DNA of 64,000 bases. Source: Rubinisphaera margarita (GTDB lineage Bacteria > Planctomycetota > Planctomycetia > Planctomycetales > Planctomycetaceae). Position 1 is the first letter of the stretch; each line of letters opens with the position of its first letter. Shown piece after piece: positions 7,506 to 17,066 of the stretch. Location: the NCBI RefSeq assembly GCF_022267515.1, contig NZ_JAKFGB010000009.1, positions 124,001 through 188,000 on the forward strand, read 5' to 3'. The position numbers and the translations under genes are program-made. The notes beneath the pieces were generated by a model that worked only from the letters and a program-made list of their open reading frames with translations, ran no database searches and was not told where the DNA came from.

Positions 7506-9413
7506 TTACTGAACGAACAGGAACTCGCGGGTGTTGACCAGCGACCAGATCACGTTGCCGTAACCAGCCGGGCCGTTCTCGCGAACTTCGTCTTCGGCGA
7601 CCTGACGTTCTTCATCGGTCGGGAACCGGTTCAGAATGCTCAGGAAGATCGTTTCAAGACGATCCGAAGGCGACCGTCCTGAAACCACGTTGTGGTGCAG
7701 GAACGACTTCTCGTGCAGCAGCAGGTGAGTCAGAGGTCCGTTGAACATCTGCAGCACCTGCGGCACGGAGCCACCATCGAAGTTCCCCTGAATCGTTTCG
7801 CGATCGGACTGGCCGAACTGACGCAGGAAGTGCCCCGGCGGGACCGGCTGCGGCTGTTCGCTGGCTCGCACTAGGAGCAGTCCTTCGTGCTTGTAAACGT
7901 CGTCCCGGGCCTTCCGATACTTGTAGCCGTTCGATTCGTTCAGAGCGTTGTTGCGATCGAACACTTCCTGAGCCGAAACGCTGGCCATGTCGATGTTCAT
8001 GATCGTCGAATCAATCATGGCCGGCTTCGGCTGATACGAGTTCGGATCCATCGTGGCCAGGGTGATGAACGAATCCCAGACCTGCTCCGGCGTCATCCGG
8101 CGAAGAACCGGGCCGGGGAAGTGATAAGGAACGCTCAGGTCGATTTCGACCATCGTCGATTCCCGACGGAACAGCTTCGTGTTGTACAGAATCCGCTGGA
8201 ATTCCTTCAGGTCGAAGTCCAGCCGATGCATTTCGGAAATCAGGAAGTCCATCAGTTCCGGGTTGGACGCCACGGTGTCGTCACGCATGTCGTCTTCCGG
8301 CTCGATCAGTCCGACGCCGAACGTCTTCTTCCAGATCCGGTTCACAATCGTCTTGGTGAAGCGGGGGTTTTCTTTCGCGGTCATCCACTTCGCCATGGCT
8401 TCACGCGGAGTCTCGCCCGCCTTTACGACCGGCTGGGGATCGAAGATCGTCTTAGCTTCCACCTTCGACTTCGGAGCCGCATCCTCATACTGATAGTCGT
8501 GCGGCAGAACCAGCGTCCGGTTCACATCGTGCACATCCATCAGGTTGCCGGACAGAAAGCGGTTGTACTTACCGCCACCGTCGTACTTTTCGTCGATCGT
8601 CGCCAGCTCTTCCCGCAGGCGGCTGACCACGTTCCCGCCGCCGAACATCTTGTCGGCAGCCGAACGACGCGTGTTCGTTCCGAACGTGAAGGCGGCCATC
8701 TGGTAGAACTCTTTCTGAGTCCACCGGTCAAACGGGTGATCGTGACACTGGGCACAACCGATTTGAGTGCCGAGGAAAACGCGAACGGTGTTGTTCACGG
8801 CATCGAGCGGCATTCCGGAATCACGCAGGATGTATCCAGCAGCCGGGTTCTCCCAGATCTTGCCTTCAGCGGCCAGCATCTCGTAGACGAACTCGTCGTA
8901 CGGTTTGTTCTCTTCGCAGCATTTGCGAACCCACTCGATGTACGGGCGGCCGGGCACGTTGTTGGTAATCCGTTCCGACAGGCGGAGCAGATCGGCCCAG
9001 TAGTTGTACATCTGGCTGGCATAGCCGGGATCTTCGAGCAGCTCGTCAACCAGCCGCTGATCCTTGTCGCCAGCGCGGGAGCGAATGAAGGCCCGGGCAT
9101 GCTTGTATTCAGGAATCGTGCCGGTCGCGACCAGATAGGCCCGACGCACCCACACTTCATCCGAAGCCACCGGGTTCGGCGTCACACCCTGCTTCTTGTA
9201 ATTGGCTTCGACCATTCGGTCGATCAGAAAGGCCGAGCGGCGAACCTGTTCGGCCAGCTTGTCATCAACGGGAGCAATCTTGATCGGACGTGTAGGGACC
9301 GGAACCTCGTTCTTCGGTTTGGCCCGACCTTGACCGAAACCGGTTCCCCCTGCCAGGCAAAGCCCGGCAACGGTGCATGTGAGGAAAACCATCGTCCTGC
9401 GCATCATAGCCAT
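7506..9413 (-). CDS. DUF1549/DUF1553 (planctomycete cytochrome-like) protein
   Basis: 635 residues with an N-terminal signal peptide (MVFLTCTVAGLCLAGGTGFG). The DUF1549 part (about 55-270) contains WADLLRLSERI and the haem-binding-like CAQCHDHPFDRW; the DUF1553 part (about 340-620) contains NPRFTKTIVNRIWKKTFGVGL and RRMTPEQVWDSF. CxxCH suggests covalent haem, but the reaction is unknown. Two ATGs at 9407 and 9404 are alternative starts; AGGA sits nine bases before 9407. First gene of the operon with DUF1501. Confidence 0.93.
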   Translation of the reverse strand: MAMMRRTMVFLTCTVAGLCLAGGTGFGQGRAKPKNEVPVPTRPIKIAPVDDKLAEQVRRSAFLIDRMVEANYKKQGVTPNPVASDEVWVRRAYLVATGTIPEYKHARAFIRSRAGDKDQRLVDELLEDPGYASQMYNYWADLLRLSERITNNVPGRPYIEWVRKCCEENKPYDEFVYEMLAAEGKIWENPAAGYILRDSGMPLDAVNNTVRVFLGTQIGCAQCHDHPFDRWTQKEFYQMAAFTFGTNTRRSAADKMFGGGNVVSRLREELATIDEKYDGGGKYNRFLSGNLMDVHDVNRTLVLPHDYQYEDAAPKSKVEAKTIFDPQPVVKAGETPREAMAKWMTAKENPRFTKTIVNRIWKKTFGVGLIEPEDDMRDDTVASNPELMDFLISEMHRLDFDLKEFQRILYNTKLFRRESTMVEIDLSVPYHFPGPVLRRMTPEQVWDSFITLATMDPNSYQPKPAMIDSTIMNIDMASVSAQEVFDRNNALNESNGYKYRKARDDVYKHEGLLLVRASEQPQPVPPGHFLRQFGQSDRETIQGNFDGGSVPQVLQMFNGPLTHLLLHEKSFLHHNVVSGRSPSDRLETIFLSILNRFPTDEERQVAEDEVRENGPAGYGNVIWSLVNTREFLFVQ

Positions 9414-9687
9414 AGATCCTGCTTTGATTTACGAGTGCATACAGAGCATTGCAACGTGCCTGAGCGAATGGGACACGCCGTGTGAGAATCACATCTTAAA
9501 GGCCGATAGCAGCGATCGATCGGACCTGATTGATTCAATACTATATCCGGATTTCACCGCACTGTCACACAGATTGTTCGCAAATTTCTTCGCGATTCTG
9601 GCGCAATTGGCGTCAATCCCCACTCATCAGCACGAGAAAAAGCGCACGAAAGAACAGTATTCATCCCGATTCCGGGGATGCTCCTGT

Positions 9688-10464
9688 TCAGGCTGCCGAT
9701 TGAGCCAGCAGCCGCCGGGCGACGTCGCAATTTGAAGCCAGATGCGTCGTGTTCATGCCGCCAATCACCATCGCCTGCACCAGCGGATTGCCCAGCACGA
9801 AGCGGATCGCTTCCGGGGCGGCCAAATGTCCGGAAGCCAGGCCCTTCTTGACGATGATCCCAATCTCGCGGCGATGCGCTTCTTCGATCACTCGGGCGTG
9901 GCTCGTATCGCTGATGTGATATTCCACCATCAGCGCATCGGCCCACTCGAGAGCCAGTTCCGCACCGCTGACCTGCTTGCCGGAAAAACCGATCGCCCGG
10001 ATCAGCCCGGCTGCTTTCAGCTTCTGCAGCGTCGGCACGACATCGGTCTGCTGCTGAATGAAGCTGTCGCGACCGTTCGAATGCACGAACACAATGTCGA
10101 GCACATCGGTTTTGAGCCGCTTCAGGCTCCGCTCGATGCTGGCCCGCGTCCCGGCTGCCGAATAGTCGTAGTGCGACTCGCCATTCTCAAAGAGTTCGCC
10201 CGTCTTCGTGGAAAGCACAAAGTCATCGCGACGATGGGAAATCAGCTTCCCGATCCGCTCCTCGCTGATACCGTAAGCTGGAGCGGTGTCGATCAGTCGA
10301 ATCCCCAGATCGAGTACCGACTCGAGAATCCGCGTCGTTTCCTGATCATCCGGAAGCTCGTAGCTCTCGGGGTATTTGGTCTTCTGGTTCCGGCCGAGCT
10401 TGAACGCACCGTATCCGACCGGAGAGACTTCCAGTCCCGTTTTTCCCAGTTTGACGGTCTGCAT
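9688..10464 (-). CDS. Aldo/keto reductase family protein
   Basis: 258 residues, short for the 300-330-residue family but complete in motifs. The (beta/alpha)8 barrel signatures are there: GYGAFKLGRN, the catalytic tetrad Asp59 and Tyr64 (IDTAPAYG), Lys87 (LSTKTGE) and His128 (FVHSNG), and a C-terminal NADPH-binding GNPLVQAMVIGGMN. It probably reduces a carbonyl with NADPH; the substrate is unknown. It lies 47 nt downstream of the start side of the FAD oxidoreductase gene's stop and reads in the same direction, so the two may be co-transcribed. Confidence 0.9.
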   Translation of the reverse strand: MQTVKLGKTGLEVSPVGYGAFKLGRNQKTKYPESYELPDDQETTRILESVLDLGIRLIDTAPAYGISEERIGKLISHRRDDFVLSTKTGELFENGESHYDYSAAGTRASIERSLKRLKTDVLDIVFVHSNGRDSFIQQQTDVVPTLQKLKAAGLIRAIGFSGKQVSGAELALEWADALMVEYHISDTSHARVIEEAHRREIGIIVKKGLASGHLAAPEAIRFVLGNPLVQAMVIGGMNTTHLASNCDVARRLLAQSAA

Positions 10465-10511
10465 CGTAGGGCCTCTGATCGTTCTCGGTACCTGTGTTTC
10501 TGAAGACGGCT

Positions 10512-11756
10512 TTACGAAGCGCGGCGGAACTCACCCGGAACCGGCGATCCGTCCGCCGTGTACCAGGTTTCCACCGCTTCCCACGGAGAAGCCGCCACTG
10601 CTGGCATGCTCCAGTCTGCCAGTTCGTCCGGCGTCCACTCTTCGCCGCCCGCTTTAATCCGCAGATCTTTCTCCAGCATCGCGCTGATTCGTTCGGCACA
10701 TCGCGGGGCGAATGCCAGCTTGGTCGGCCAGCAGGTCAGAGCGTTGCCATGTCGCAGAATCTGCGGCGAGTCGGGCCTCAACCCGAGTCGAACCTGCTTC
10801 TCGGCTCGATCGATTCGGTACGTCGCGAATTCGACCTCATCCAGATCGATGGCCGGCAATGTTTCCTGAAGCTCCGCAGCCGCGTGACGAATCAGCTCGT
10901 CCGGCTGCTGTTTCGTTCCCTGTTCGGCCAGATTTCCGCCGAGCTGCCAGACGACGCGGCCGTCCCGTAGATAATCCGACGTCACTGTCAGCCGCGTCTT
11001 GGCGCCATCGATGCAGTGCCCCTGGAACATCGGCAGTGGACCACGAGCCAGCGTCATATGCAGCGGCCGCAGTTGCATCGCATGTTCGCGGCCCGATTCC
11101 TTGCTCAGCAAAGCGTTCCCCGCACCCGCGGAAAGCACGACTGCACGGCAGTGGACTGTCATCTCGCGGCCGTTCTGGCGCAGAACGACCGAGGTAATCT
11201 GCCCCGACTTTTCCTGCTCCAGGGAGATCCCCTCGGCTTCATCGACTTTCAGCAGGTAGCCCGCCAGCCGACTGCGGAAGCACTCCAGCAGCGAAGCCGG
11301 CGACAGCACCTGTTCATCGAGCCGATACACATGCCCCGGCGTCTCACGGAGAATCTCCGGGCGTTGAGCTTCCGGAATTTCCTTCGGCTTCACCCGCAGA
11401 TTGAGCTGAGCACCGAGCATTCCCGCCTGTGAGGCGAGTGCCCGCGTCTGCCAGAGATAGCAGCTGTGACTGCGAATCGCCGTCTTGGAAAGGTTCGGCT
11501 CGGCAACGCCACTCAGACAGTCCCGCCAGAGGACCGGCATCTCGCGGATTTCATCAGCCGAAGCGGTGAGCACGCCTTTGAGCGAATACTTCAGGCCGCC
11601 GTGAATAATGCCCTGCGAACTGACTGTCTGCCCATAGCCCAGAGCGCGATTCTCGACCAGCACGGCGCGGTATCCCTGCCGTCGCAGATGATCGAGCGTC
11701 CAGAGGCCGGCAATTCCGCCCCCGACGATAACGACGTCAACTTCCATGGCCTGCAC
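10512..11756 (-). CDS. FAD-dependent oxidoreductase (DAO-type)
   Basis: 414 residues. The N-terminal Rossmann motif is VDVVIVGGGIAGLWTLDHL, followed by LVENRALGYGQTVSSQGIIH, as in D-amino-acid oxidase/glycerol-3-phosphate dehydrogenase-type flavoproteins. A second nucleotide-contact segment is AVVLSAGAGNALL. No signal peptide, so cytoplasmic. The substrate cannot be told. It is transcribed toward the aldo/keto reductase with a 47-nt gap, consistent with a two-gene operon. Confidence 0.85.
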   Translation of the reverse strand: MQAMEVDVVIVGGGIAGLWTLDHLRRQGYRAVLVENRALGYGQTVSSQGIIHGGLKYSLKGVLTASADEIREMPVLWRDCLSGVAEPNLSKTAIRSHSCYLWQTRALASQAGMLGAQLNLRVKPKEIPEAQRPEILRETPGHVYRLDEQVLSPASLLECFRSRLAGYLLKVDEAEGISLEQEKSGQITSVVLRQNGREMTVHCRAVVLSAGAGNALLSKESGREHAMQLRPLHMTLARGPLPMFQGHCIDGAKTRLTVTSDYLRDGRVVWQLGGNLAEQGTKQQPDELIRHAAAELQETLPAIDLDEVEFATYRIDRAEKQVRLGLRPDSPQILRHGNALTCWPTKLAFAPRCAERISAMLEKDLRIKAGGEEWTPDELADWSMPAVAASPWEAVETWYTADGSPVPGEFRRAS

Positions 11757-12048
11757 TGTACTTCCCTGTACCCGAAAAAAGTGGTGTCGGCCGGCGAGGC
11801 CAACCCGTATGTATTCTGGATCGTTCTGCGGTCGGAGTTCTCAGCAGAGCGAAGCCTTGCTCGATCTTCCCGGCAACAGCAGAAATCGTGAATGAATCGA
11901 TGAATGAGTGCTGGTGAGAGGGCCTGTTCCGCATTCCTCTCGGTTTACATTCAGAAAAACGGGCCGATCATATCAGGACTCGCGAAATCGGAGCCAGACC
12001 GGTTTGGCGAAAATTCATCAAATCCTCTTCCCGAAAGGCAATCTTTTC

Positions 12049-12711
12049 ATGCTGCCCCGCACGCTCGAGCCGGAAGTCATGGACGAACAGGACGAAGTTG
12101 ACGCCTACGACAACATGGATCACTCCGAGGTCAACTCCCGCTTCGTCACCGATCTGCTCGCCCGCAGATCCCTCACGCCGTCGACTCGCGTGCTCGATCT
12201 CGGCACCGGCACCGCTCTGATTCCAATCGAACTGCTCAGTCGGCAGAAGTGCCAGGTCCATGCGATCGATTTCTCCGAACCGATGCTCGTCACCGGCCGC
12301 AGGAACGTCGCCGCCGCCGGCTACGAGAACGAAATCACCCTCGCGACCGGAGACGCCACCAGCCTTCCGCTTGACGATGGCTCCTTTGACATCGCCATGT
12401 CCAACACGCTGGCGCACCATCTCCCCGAACCCGCCGGCCTGTTCCGCGAAGCGACCCGCCTCCTCAAACCGGGCGGCTTCCTCTTCATCCGCGATCTCCT
12501 CCGCCCCGAAACCGAAGCCGAAGTCGAACGCCTCGTCACCCTCCACGTCACCAGCGGAGACCCGGTCCACGAGCAACTCCTCCGCCAGTCCCTCCACGCC
12601 TCGATGACCCTCAACGAAATCGAAGAGATGCTCCAGGACCTCCCGCTCGATGACCTCCGCATCGAACAGACAAGCGACCGCCACGTGACGATTTCGGGGG
12701 TTAGGCGATAG
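12049..12711 (+). CDS. Class I SAM-dependent methyltransferase
   Basis: 220 residues from the ATG at 12049; an open stretch upstream lacks protein character. Motif I VLDLGTGTALIPIELL, motif II acidic AIDFSEPM, ATGDATSLPLDDGSFDIAMSN, and the LKPGGFLFIRDL motif define a UbiE/Methyltransf_11-type fold. Substrate unknown. The last codons and the TAG stop (12709-12711) lie inside a heptamer tandem repeat, so the natural C terminus may have been altered. Confidence 0.88.
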   Translation: MLPRTLEPEVMDEQDEVDAYDNMDHSEVNSRFVTDLLARRSLTPSTRVLDLGTGTALIPIELLSRQKCQVHAIDFSEPMLVTGRRNVAAAGYENEITLATGDATSLPLDDGSFDIAMSNTLAHHLPEPAGLFREATRLLKPGGFLFIRDLLRPETEAEVERLVTLHVTSGDPVHEQLLRQSLHASMTLNEIEEMLQDLPLDDLRIEQTSDRHVTISGVRR

Positions 12712-12778
12712 GCGATAGGCGATAGGCGATAGGCGTTGAGCGTTGAGCGTTGAGCGTTGAGCGTTGAGCGTTGAGCGT
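12702..12778. repeat. Heptamer tandem repeat in two blocks
   Basis: TAGGCGA repeats about 4.9 times (12702-12736) and then changes abruptly to TGAGCGT, six copies (12737-12778). The units are related (T-R-R-GCG-W). The first block supplies the stop codon of the methyltransferase gene. Confidence 0.92.
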
Positions 12779-12802
12779 TCAGATTTGCCACGAACAGGGT
12801 GC

Positions 12803-12825
12803 CACTGCTGGCTCGCCCAGCAGTG
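12803..12825. repeat. CACTGCTGG hairpin
   Basis: CACTGCTGG pairs with CCAGCAGTG around a 5-nt loop. The same stem recurs inverted at 24142-24164. It stands just before element R2. Confidence 0.75.
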
Positions 12826-12841
12826 CCTCTACCTGTGCGAC

Positions 12842-12980
12842 GGATGGCCCAGACGTGCACGTCTGGGTGACGAAGTCACAGGAAGCGGGTGATAACCGCT
12901 CCCCTCCCCGTCAAGTCAGAGAACCCCGGTCAGCGACCTCTTGTGGCTCCGCCACTCAGACGCACGCGTCTGAGCCATCC
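12842..12980. repeat. GNA-hairpin element R2 (139 bp)
   Basis: Left arm: GGATGG, CCCAGACGTGCACGTCTGGG, TGAC-GAA-GTCA. Right arm (reverse complement): GGATGG, palindrome CTCAGACGC/GCGTCTGAG, TGGC-GGA-GCCA. Same length and design as R4 and R6, which differ from it at few positions. Confidence 0.92.
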
Positions 12981-13006
12981 TTCATTCCACGATCAGTTTT
13001 TCACAC

Positions 13007-13126
13007 GGGATGGCACAGAGATTCATCTCTGTGTTGAATGCTCACCGTGAACGGCTCGACGTTGCAACGCAACAGGAGGCTTGTCTTTAACGTCGAGCTG
13101 AACAAGCCCGCTGACCCACCCCAACC
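13007..13126. repeat. GNA-type half element R3 (CACAGAG arm)
   Basis: Begins GGGATGGCACAGAG with the palindrome CACAGAGAT-TC-ATCTCTGTG. Relative to R5 it carries a 28-nt insert after GTGTTG. It abuts R4 directly. The GNA mini-hairpin is disrupted here (CAACGCAAC in place of CGGAGCAAC). Confidence 0.8.
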
Positions 13127-13265
13127 GGATGGCCCAGACGTGCACGTCTGGGTGACGAAGTCACAGGAAGCAGATATCAACCGCTCCCCCTTCCGACGAG
13201 ACAGAGAACCCCGGACAGCGACCTCTTGTGGCTCCGCCACTCAGACGCACGCGTCTGAGCCATCC
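13127..13265. repeat. GNA-hairpin element R4 (139 bp)
   Basis: Same two arms as R2, also 139 bp. Followed by the linker CATTCCACTCAGTTTTTCGCG, also seen after R2 (partly) and R6, and by a degenerate CAGAG/CTCTG stem near 13305-13318. Forms the left flank of the ankyrin gene. Confidence 0.9.
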
Positions 13266-13401
13266 TCCATTCCACTCAGTTTTTCGCGAGACGGGCTACA
13301 GAGGTAGATCTCTGTGTTGAGCAAAGACATCTCAAGGAAAAGCGGTATCCTGTGAGGAGTCTCTGAGAGCCCCAATACGCGTTCATTCCAGGACTCCCGA
13401 A

Positions 13402-14052
13402 ATGCCACGGCACGATGAACTCATCCGAGCCTCTTTTAAGGGCGACCTGGACACGGTCCGGCGTCTGATCGAAAGCGGAGTCGATCCGAACAGCGTCGAC
13501 GAACACGGCATGGGGCCGCTGCTCACGTTTCATCCCGAGGTCACCCGCTATCTGCTGGAGCACGGAGCTGACCCCGATCAGCAGCGGAATGAGAACATCA
13601 CTCCGGTCATCGCGGCGGTCTGCGGCAACATCGAATGTGTGCGACTCATGCTCGAGGCCGGGGCCAACGTCAACCGCGCCAGCGACCACAACGGCGAAAC
13701 CGTCCTCCACTTCGTCGCCAGTTCCGACGACGTCGCCGCGGTCCAGATGCTGCTCGACTATGGAGCGAATCCGAACCAGCGAACCAAACCCGGCATGAGA
13801 ACCTACGCCTTGTGGCGAGATGCTCGCGTTCGCGGCGAAACACCGCTGCATCGAGCAGCCGCCTGGGGCAGCCCGGACGTCATCCAACTCCTCCTCGACG
13901 CCGGAGCCGACCCCACCCTCCGAGACGCCAACAAAGACACACCTCTCAGCTGGGCCAGCTGGTACCGCCGCGAGAAATCGGTGATCGATCAACTCTCCTA
14001 CAAAGGCTCCGGCGTCGGCCCCGACTTCCCCCCGAACGACACTACATACTAG
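13402..14052 (+). CDS. Ankyrin-repeat protein
   Basis: 216 residues made of about five ankyrin repeats: DELIRASFKGDLDTVRRLIE, the imperfect GMGPLLTFHPEVTRYLLEHG, ENITPVIAAVCGNIECVRLM, NGETVLHFVASSDDVAAVQM, and GETPLHRAAAWGSPDVIQLL. No signal peptide or catalytic domain. Ankyrin solenoids bind proteins; the partner is unknown. A single-gene unit that is bracketed by direct copies of the R3+R4 repeat pair (13007-13265 and 14064-14293), suggesting it sits in a mobile or recently rearranged segment. Confidence 0.9.
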   Translation: MPRHDELIRASFKGDLDTVRRLIESGVDPNSVDEHGMGPLLTFHPEVTRYLLEHGADPDQQRNENITPVIAAVCGNIECVRLMLEAGANVNRASDHNGETVLHFVASSDDVAAVQMLLDYGANPNQRTKPGMRTYALWRDARVRGETPLHRAAAWGSPDVIQLLLDAGADPTLRDANKDTPLSWASWYRREKSVIDQLSYKGSGVGPDFPPNDTTY

Positions 14053-14063
14053 ACCAACTAAAA

Positions 14064-14154
14064 GGATGGCACAGAGATTCATCTCTGTGTTGCAACGCAA
14101 CAGGAGGCTTGTCTTCAACGTCGAGATGAACAAGCCCGCTGACCCACCCCAACA
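14064..14154. repeat. GNA-type half element R5 (CACAGAG arm)
   Basis: GGATGG then CACAGAGAT-TC-ATCTCTGTG, then TTGCAACGCAACAGGAGGCT. Nearly identical to R3 without its 28-nt insert. Starts 11 nt after the ankyrin stop. Confidence 0.85.
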
Positions 14155-14293
14155 GGATGGCCCAGACGTGCACGTCTGGGTGACGAAGTCACAGGAAGCG
14201 GATATCAATCGCTCCCCCTCCCGCCGAGACAGAGAACCCCGGTCAGCGACCTCCTGTGGCTCCGCCACTCAGACGCACGCGTCTGAGCCATCC
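14155..14293. repeat. GNA-hairpin element R6 (139 bp)
   Basis: Third 139-bp copy, same arms as R2 and R4. With R5 it forms the right flank of the ankyrin gene in the same orientation as R3+R4 on the left. Confidence 0.92.
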
Positions 14294-14322
14294 ACCATTC
14301 CACTCAGTTTTTCGCGCGACAG

Positions 14323-14350
14323 GGTGGCACAGACATTCCTGTCTGTGCGT
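14323..14350. repeat. Single CACAGAC hairpin after R6
   Basis: GGTGG followed by CACAGAC-ATTCCT-GTCTGTG. It occupies the same place after the linker as the degenerate CAGAG stem after R4. Confidence 0.7.
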
Positions 14351-14542
14351 CCTTCAACGTCGCTTCCTTGAGGTCAGGCCCTCTTTCATCTCCCGTTCAT
14401 ATCCCCCACTCGCCCGGAAAATCACCCCCAGCCAACTTTCGACCTCACCCATTCAACCGGTATCATGAATCCGAACGATTCCCGCCGGGAAGTCGCCCCC
14501 GCGCATCCCACACAGACAGCCCCTGGAAATTGAGGCCCAACG

Positions 14543-15949
14543 ATGAGAACCCGTCGCGAGTTTCTGAGTGAAACCTTTTCTTCGGTCTGCGGATACGGCG
14601 TGGCATCCGCTTTCTCCGCGCTCGGCGGACGAGCCGCGTTGGGAGAAGAAGCCAGAGCCCGGCTCCCACTTCTGCCGGCAAACGACGAAACCACGGGCTT
14701 ACCACTGATCCGTCTGCCCGAGGGCTTTCGCTATGTCAGCTATGGCTGGACCAGCGATCCGATGTCGGATGGAACGCCGACGCCTCCGGCACACGATGGC
14801 ATGGGCGTTGTCGACGAACGCGACGGCATCGTGACGATCATTCGGAATCACGAAGTCAGCAACGATGGCGATGCCCTTCCCGTGAACGGTGGCTCTCCCT
14901 TCGACAGTCGCGCCCGCGGCGGATGCACTTCGTTGAAGTTCGATGCCAGCAAGGGGCAGTGGCTGGAAAGTCGAATCGCTCTCAGCGGCACGAGCCGGAA
15001 CTGTGCCGGCGGCGTCACCCCCTGGGGCACCTGGCTGACCGCGGAAGAAACCGTGCTCGGCGTCGGCTCCATCGATCACTACAAGAAGAACGTGCCGCGA
15101 ACGTTCCAGCAGGATCACGGCTGGGTCTTTGAAGTCGATCCCCAAGGCGTCAAAACGCCGGTGCCGCTCAAGGCCATGGGACGATTCGTCCACGAAGCCG
15201 TCGCCATCGATCGGGAGACCGGGATCGTTTACGAAACCGAAGATCGCGGCACCGCCGGCTTCTACCGGTTCGTTCCCAATCAGAAGCAGAAGCTCGCAGC
15301 GGGCGGCACCCTGCAGATCGCCGAAGTCATCGGCCACGAGGATCTCCGGGGCCACGTCGAGCCGGGCAAAGCGTTCGACGTTCGCTGGCACACCATCCCC
15401 GAGCCAACGCTCGCCAGCACGCCGGGACTCGAGAAGCCCGATGAACTCGGAGTCTTCAAGCAGGGCAAGAACCTCGGCGGCACCACCTTCGCTCGCCTCG
15501 AAGGCTGCTGGAGCGGTAACGGGATGATCTACTTCGACGCCACCAGCGGCGGAGCCGCAAAGGCCGGACAGATCTGGCAGTACGATCCTGCCCGCGAAAA
15601 ACTAACGCTCCTCTTCGAAAGCCCGGGCAAAGATGTCCTCAACATGCCGGACAACCTCTGCGTCAACCCGCACGGCGGTCTCGTGCTCTGTGAAGACGGC
15701 GACTACGGCGACGACGAATTCCCGCAGCGAATCCACCTGCTCTCCCAGAGCGGCCGCCTGGTCCCGCTGGCCGTCAACGACATGCAGCTGAAGGGCGAAA
15801 AGAACAACTTCAAAGGCGACTACCGCGGCCGCGAATGGGCCGGCGCCACCTTCAGCCCCGACGGGCAATGGCTCTTCGTCAACATCCAGACCCCGGGCCT
15901 CACACTGGCGATCACGGGGCCGTGGGAGTCGCTTGAGGAACAGGGTTGA
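14543..15949 (+). CDS. PhoX-like (DUF839) phosphatase-family protein, Tat signal
   Basis: 468 residues. The N terminus has RTRREFLSETFSS, a twin-arginine signal, so export is folded and to the periplasm. The body shows PhoX/DUF839 landmarks: VDERDGIVTIIRNHEVSNDG, RNCAGGVTPWGTWLTAEET, HGWVFEVDP, MGRFVHEAVAID, TGIVYETEDRGTAGFYRFVP, and FSPDGQWLFVNIQTPG. PhoX enzymes are calcium/iron-dependent phosphomonoesterases; this one could be that or a non-phosphatase relative. Single gene between repeats R6 and R7. Confidence 0.9.
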   Translation: MRTRREFLSETFSSVCGYGVASAFSALGGRAALGEEARARLPLLPANDETTGLPLIRLPEGFRYVSYGWTSDPMSDGTPTPPAHDGMGVVDERDGIVTIIRNHEVSNDGDALPVNGGSPFDSRARGGCTSLKFDASKGQWLESRIALSGTSRNCAGGVTPWGTWLTAEETVLGVGSIDHYKKNVPRTFQQDHGWVFEVDPQGVKTPVPLKAMGRFVHEAVAIDRETGIVYETEDRGTAGFYRFVPNQKQKLAAGGTLQIAEVIGHEDLRGHVEPGKAFDVRWHTIPEPTLASTPGLEKPDELGVFKQGKNLGGTTFARLEGCWSGNGMIYFDATSGGAAKAGQIWQYDPAREKLTLLFESPGKDVLNMPDNLCVNPHGGLVLCEDGDYGDDEFPQRIHLLSQSGRLVPLAVNDMQLKGEKNNFKGDYRGREWAGATFSPDGQWLFVNIQTPGLTLAITGPWESLEEQG

Positions 15950-15970
15950 ACCCTTGGCCGTTCGCGTCAG

Positions 15971-16066
15971 GGATGGTCCAGAGATTCATCTCTGGATTGC
16001 GCAGCAACAAGCGGCCGGGAATGGGCGTTTGAGGATTGACAACGCTGTCCCTAGCGGGTGCCCTAG
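15971..16066. repeat. GNA-hairpin element R7, interrupted by the IS
   Basis: Left arm only: GGATGG, TCCAGAGAT-TC-ATCTCTGGA, TTGC-GCA-GCAA, CAAGCGG. Its stem differs from the CACAGAG type at the outer pair in a compensatory way. The IS begins 96 nt in; I could not identify a convincing right arm beyond 16950. Confidence 0.75.
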
Positions 16067-16079
16067 AGACTATGGACAT

Positions 16080-16876
<797 letters not shown>

Positions 16877-17066
16877 TGGTTCCCCTCCTTGAGTTGCACC
16901 AATGCTGGCAAATACCAACTTCCCTGGCAAGTCCGAATGTCCATGCCACTTAGTGACGACCGTAACGCCTTGAACGTCTTCAAAAGACGGGTTCCCAAAG
17001 CCTGCGATGATCCATGGACGATTTAGCGCGTCACTGGCTCCGTCAAAGTCTCCATCGCACAGTCCG

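Noticed and set aside
7887..9485. 532-codon plus-strand frame over the DUF1549 gene
   Set aside because: Shadow of a gene with a strong CAQCHDH motif and signal peptide on the other strand.
12702..12778. CRISPR array
   Set aside because: The 7-nt units are contiguous with no spacers; it is a simple tandem repeat.
13276..14268. 330-codon minus-strand frame beginning inside R6
   Set aside because: It is made of repeat sequence plus the antisense of the ankyrin gene.
15971..16040. Protein-like motif DGPEIHLWIAQQQAA shared by several repeats when translated
   Set aside because: All members can be read as D-G-x-(D/E)-(V/I)-(H/Y)-(V/L), but the CTCAGACG arms carry an in-frame TGA and the pattern follows from hairpin pairing, so it is not taken as coding.
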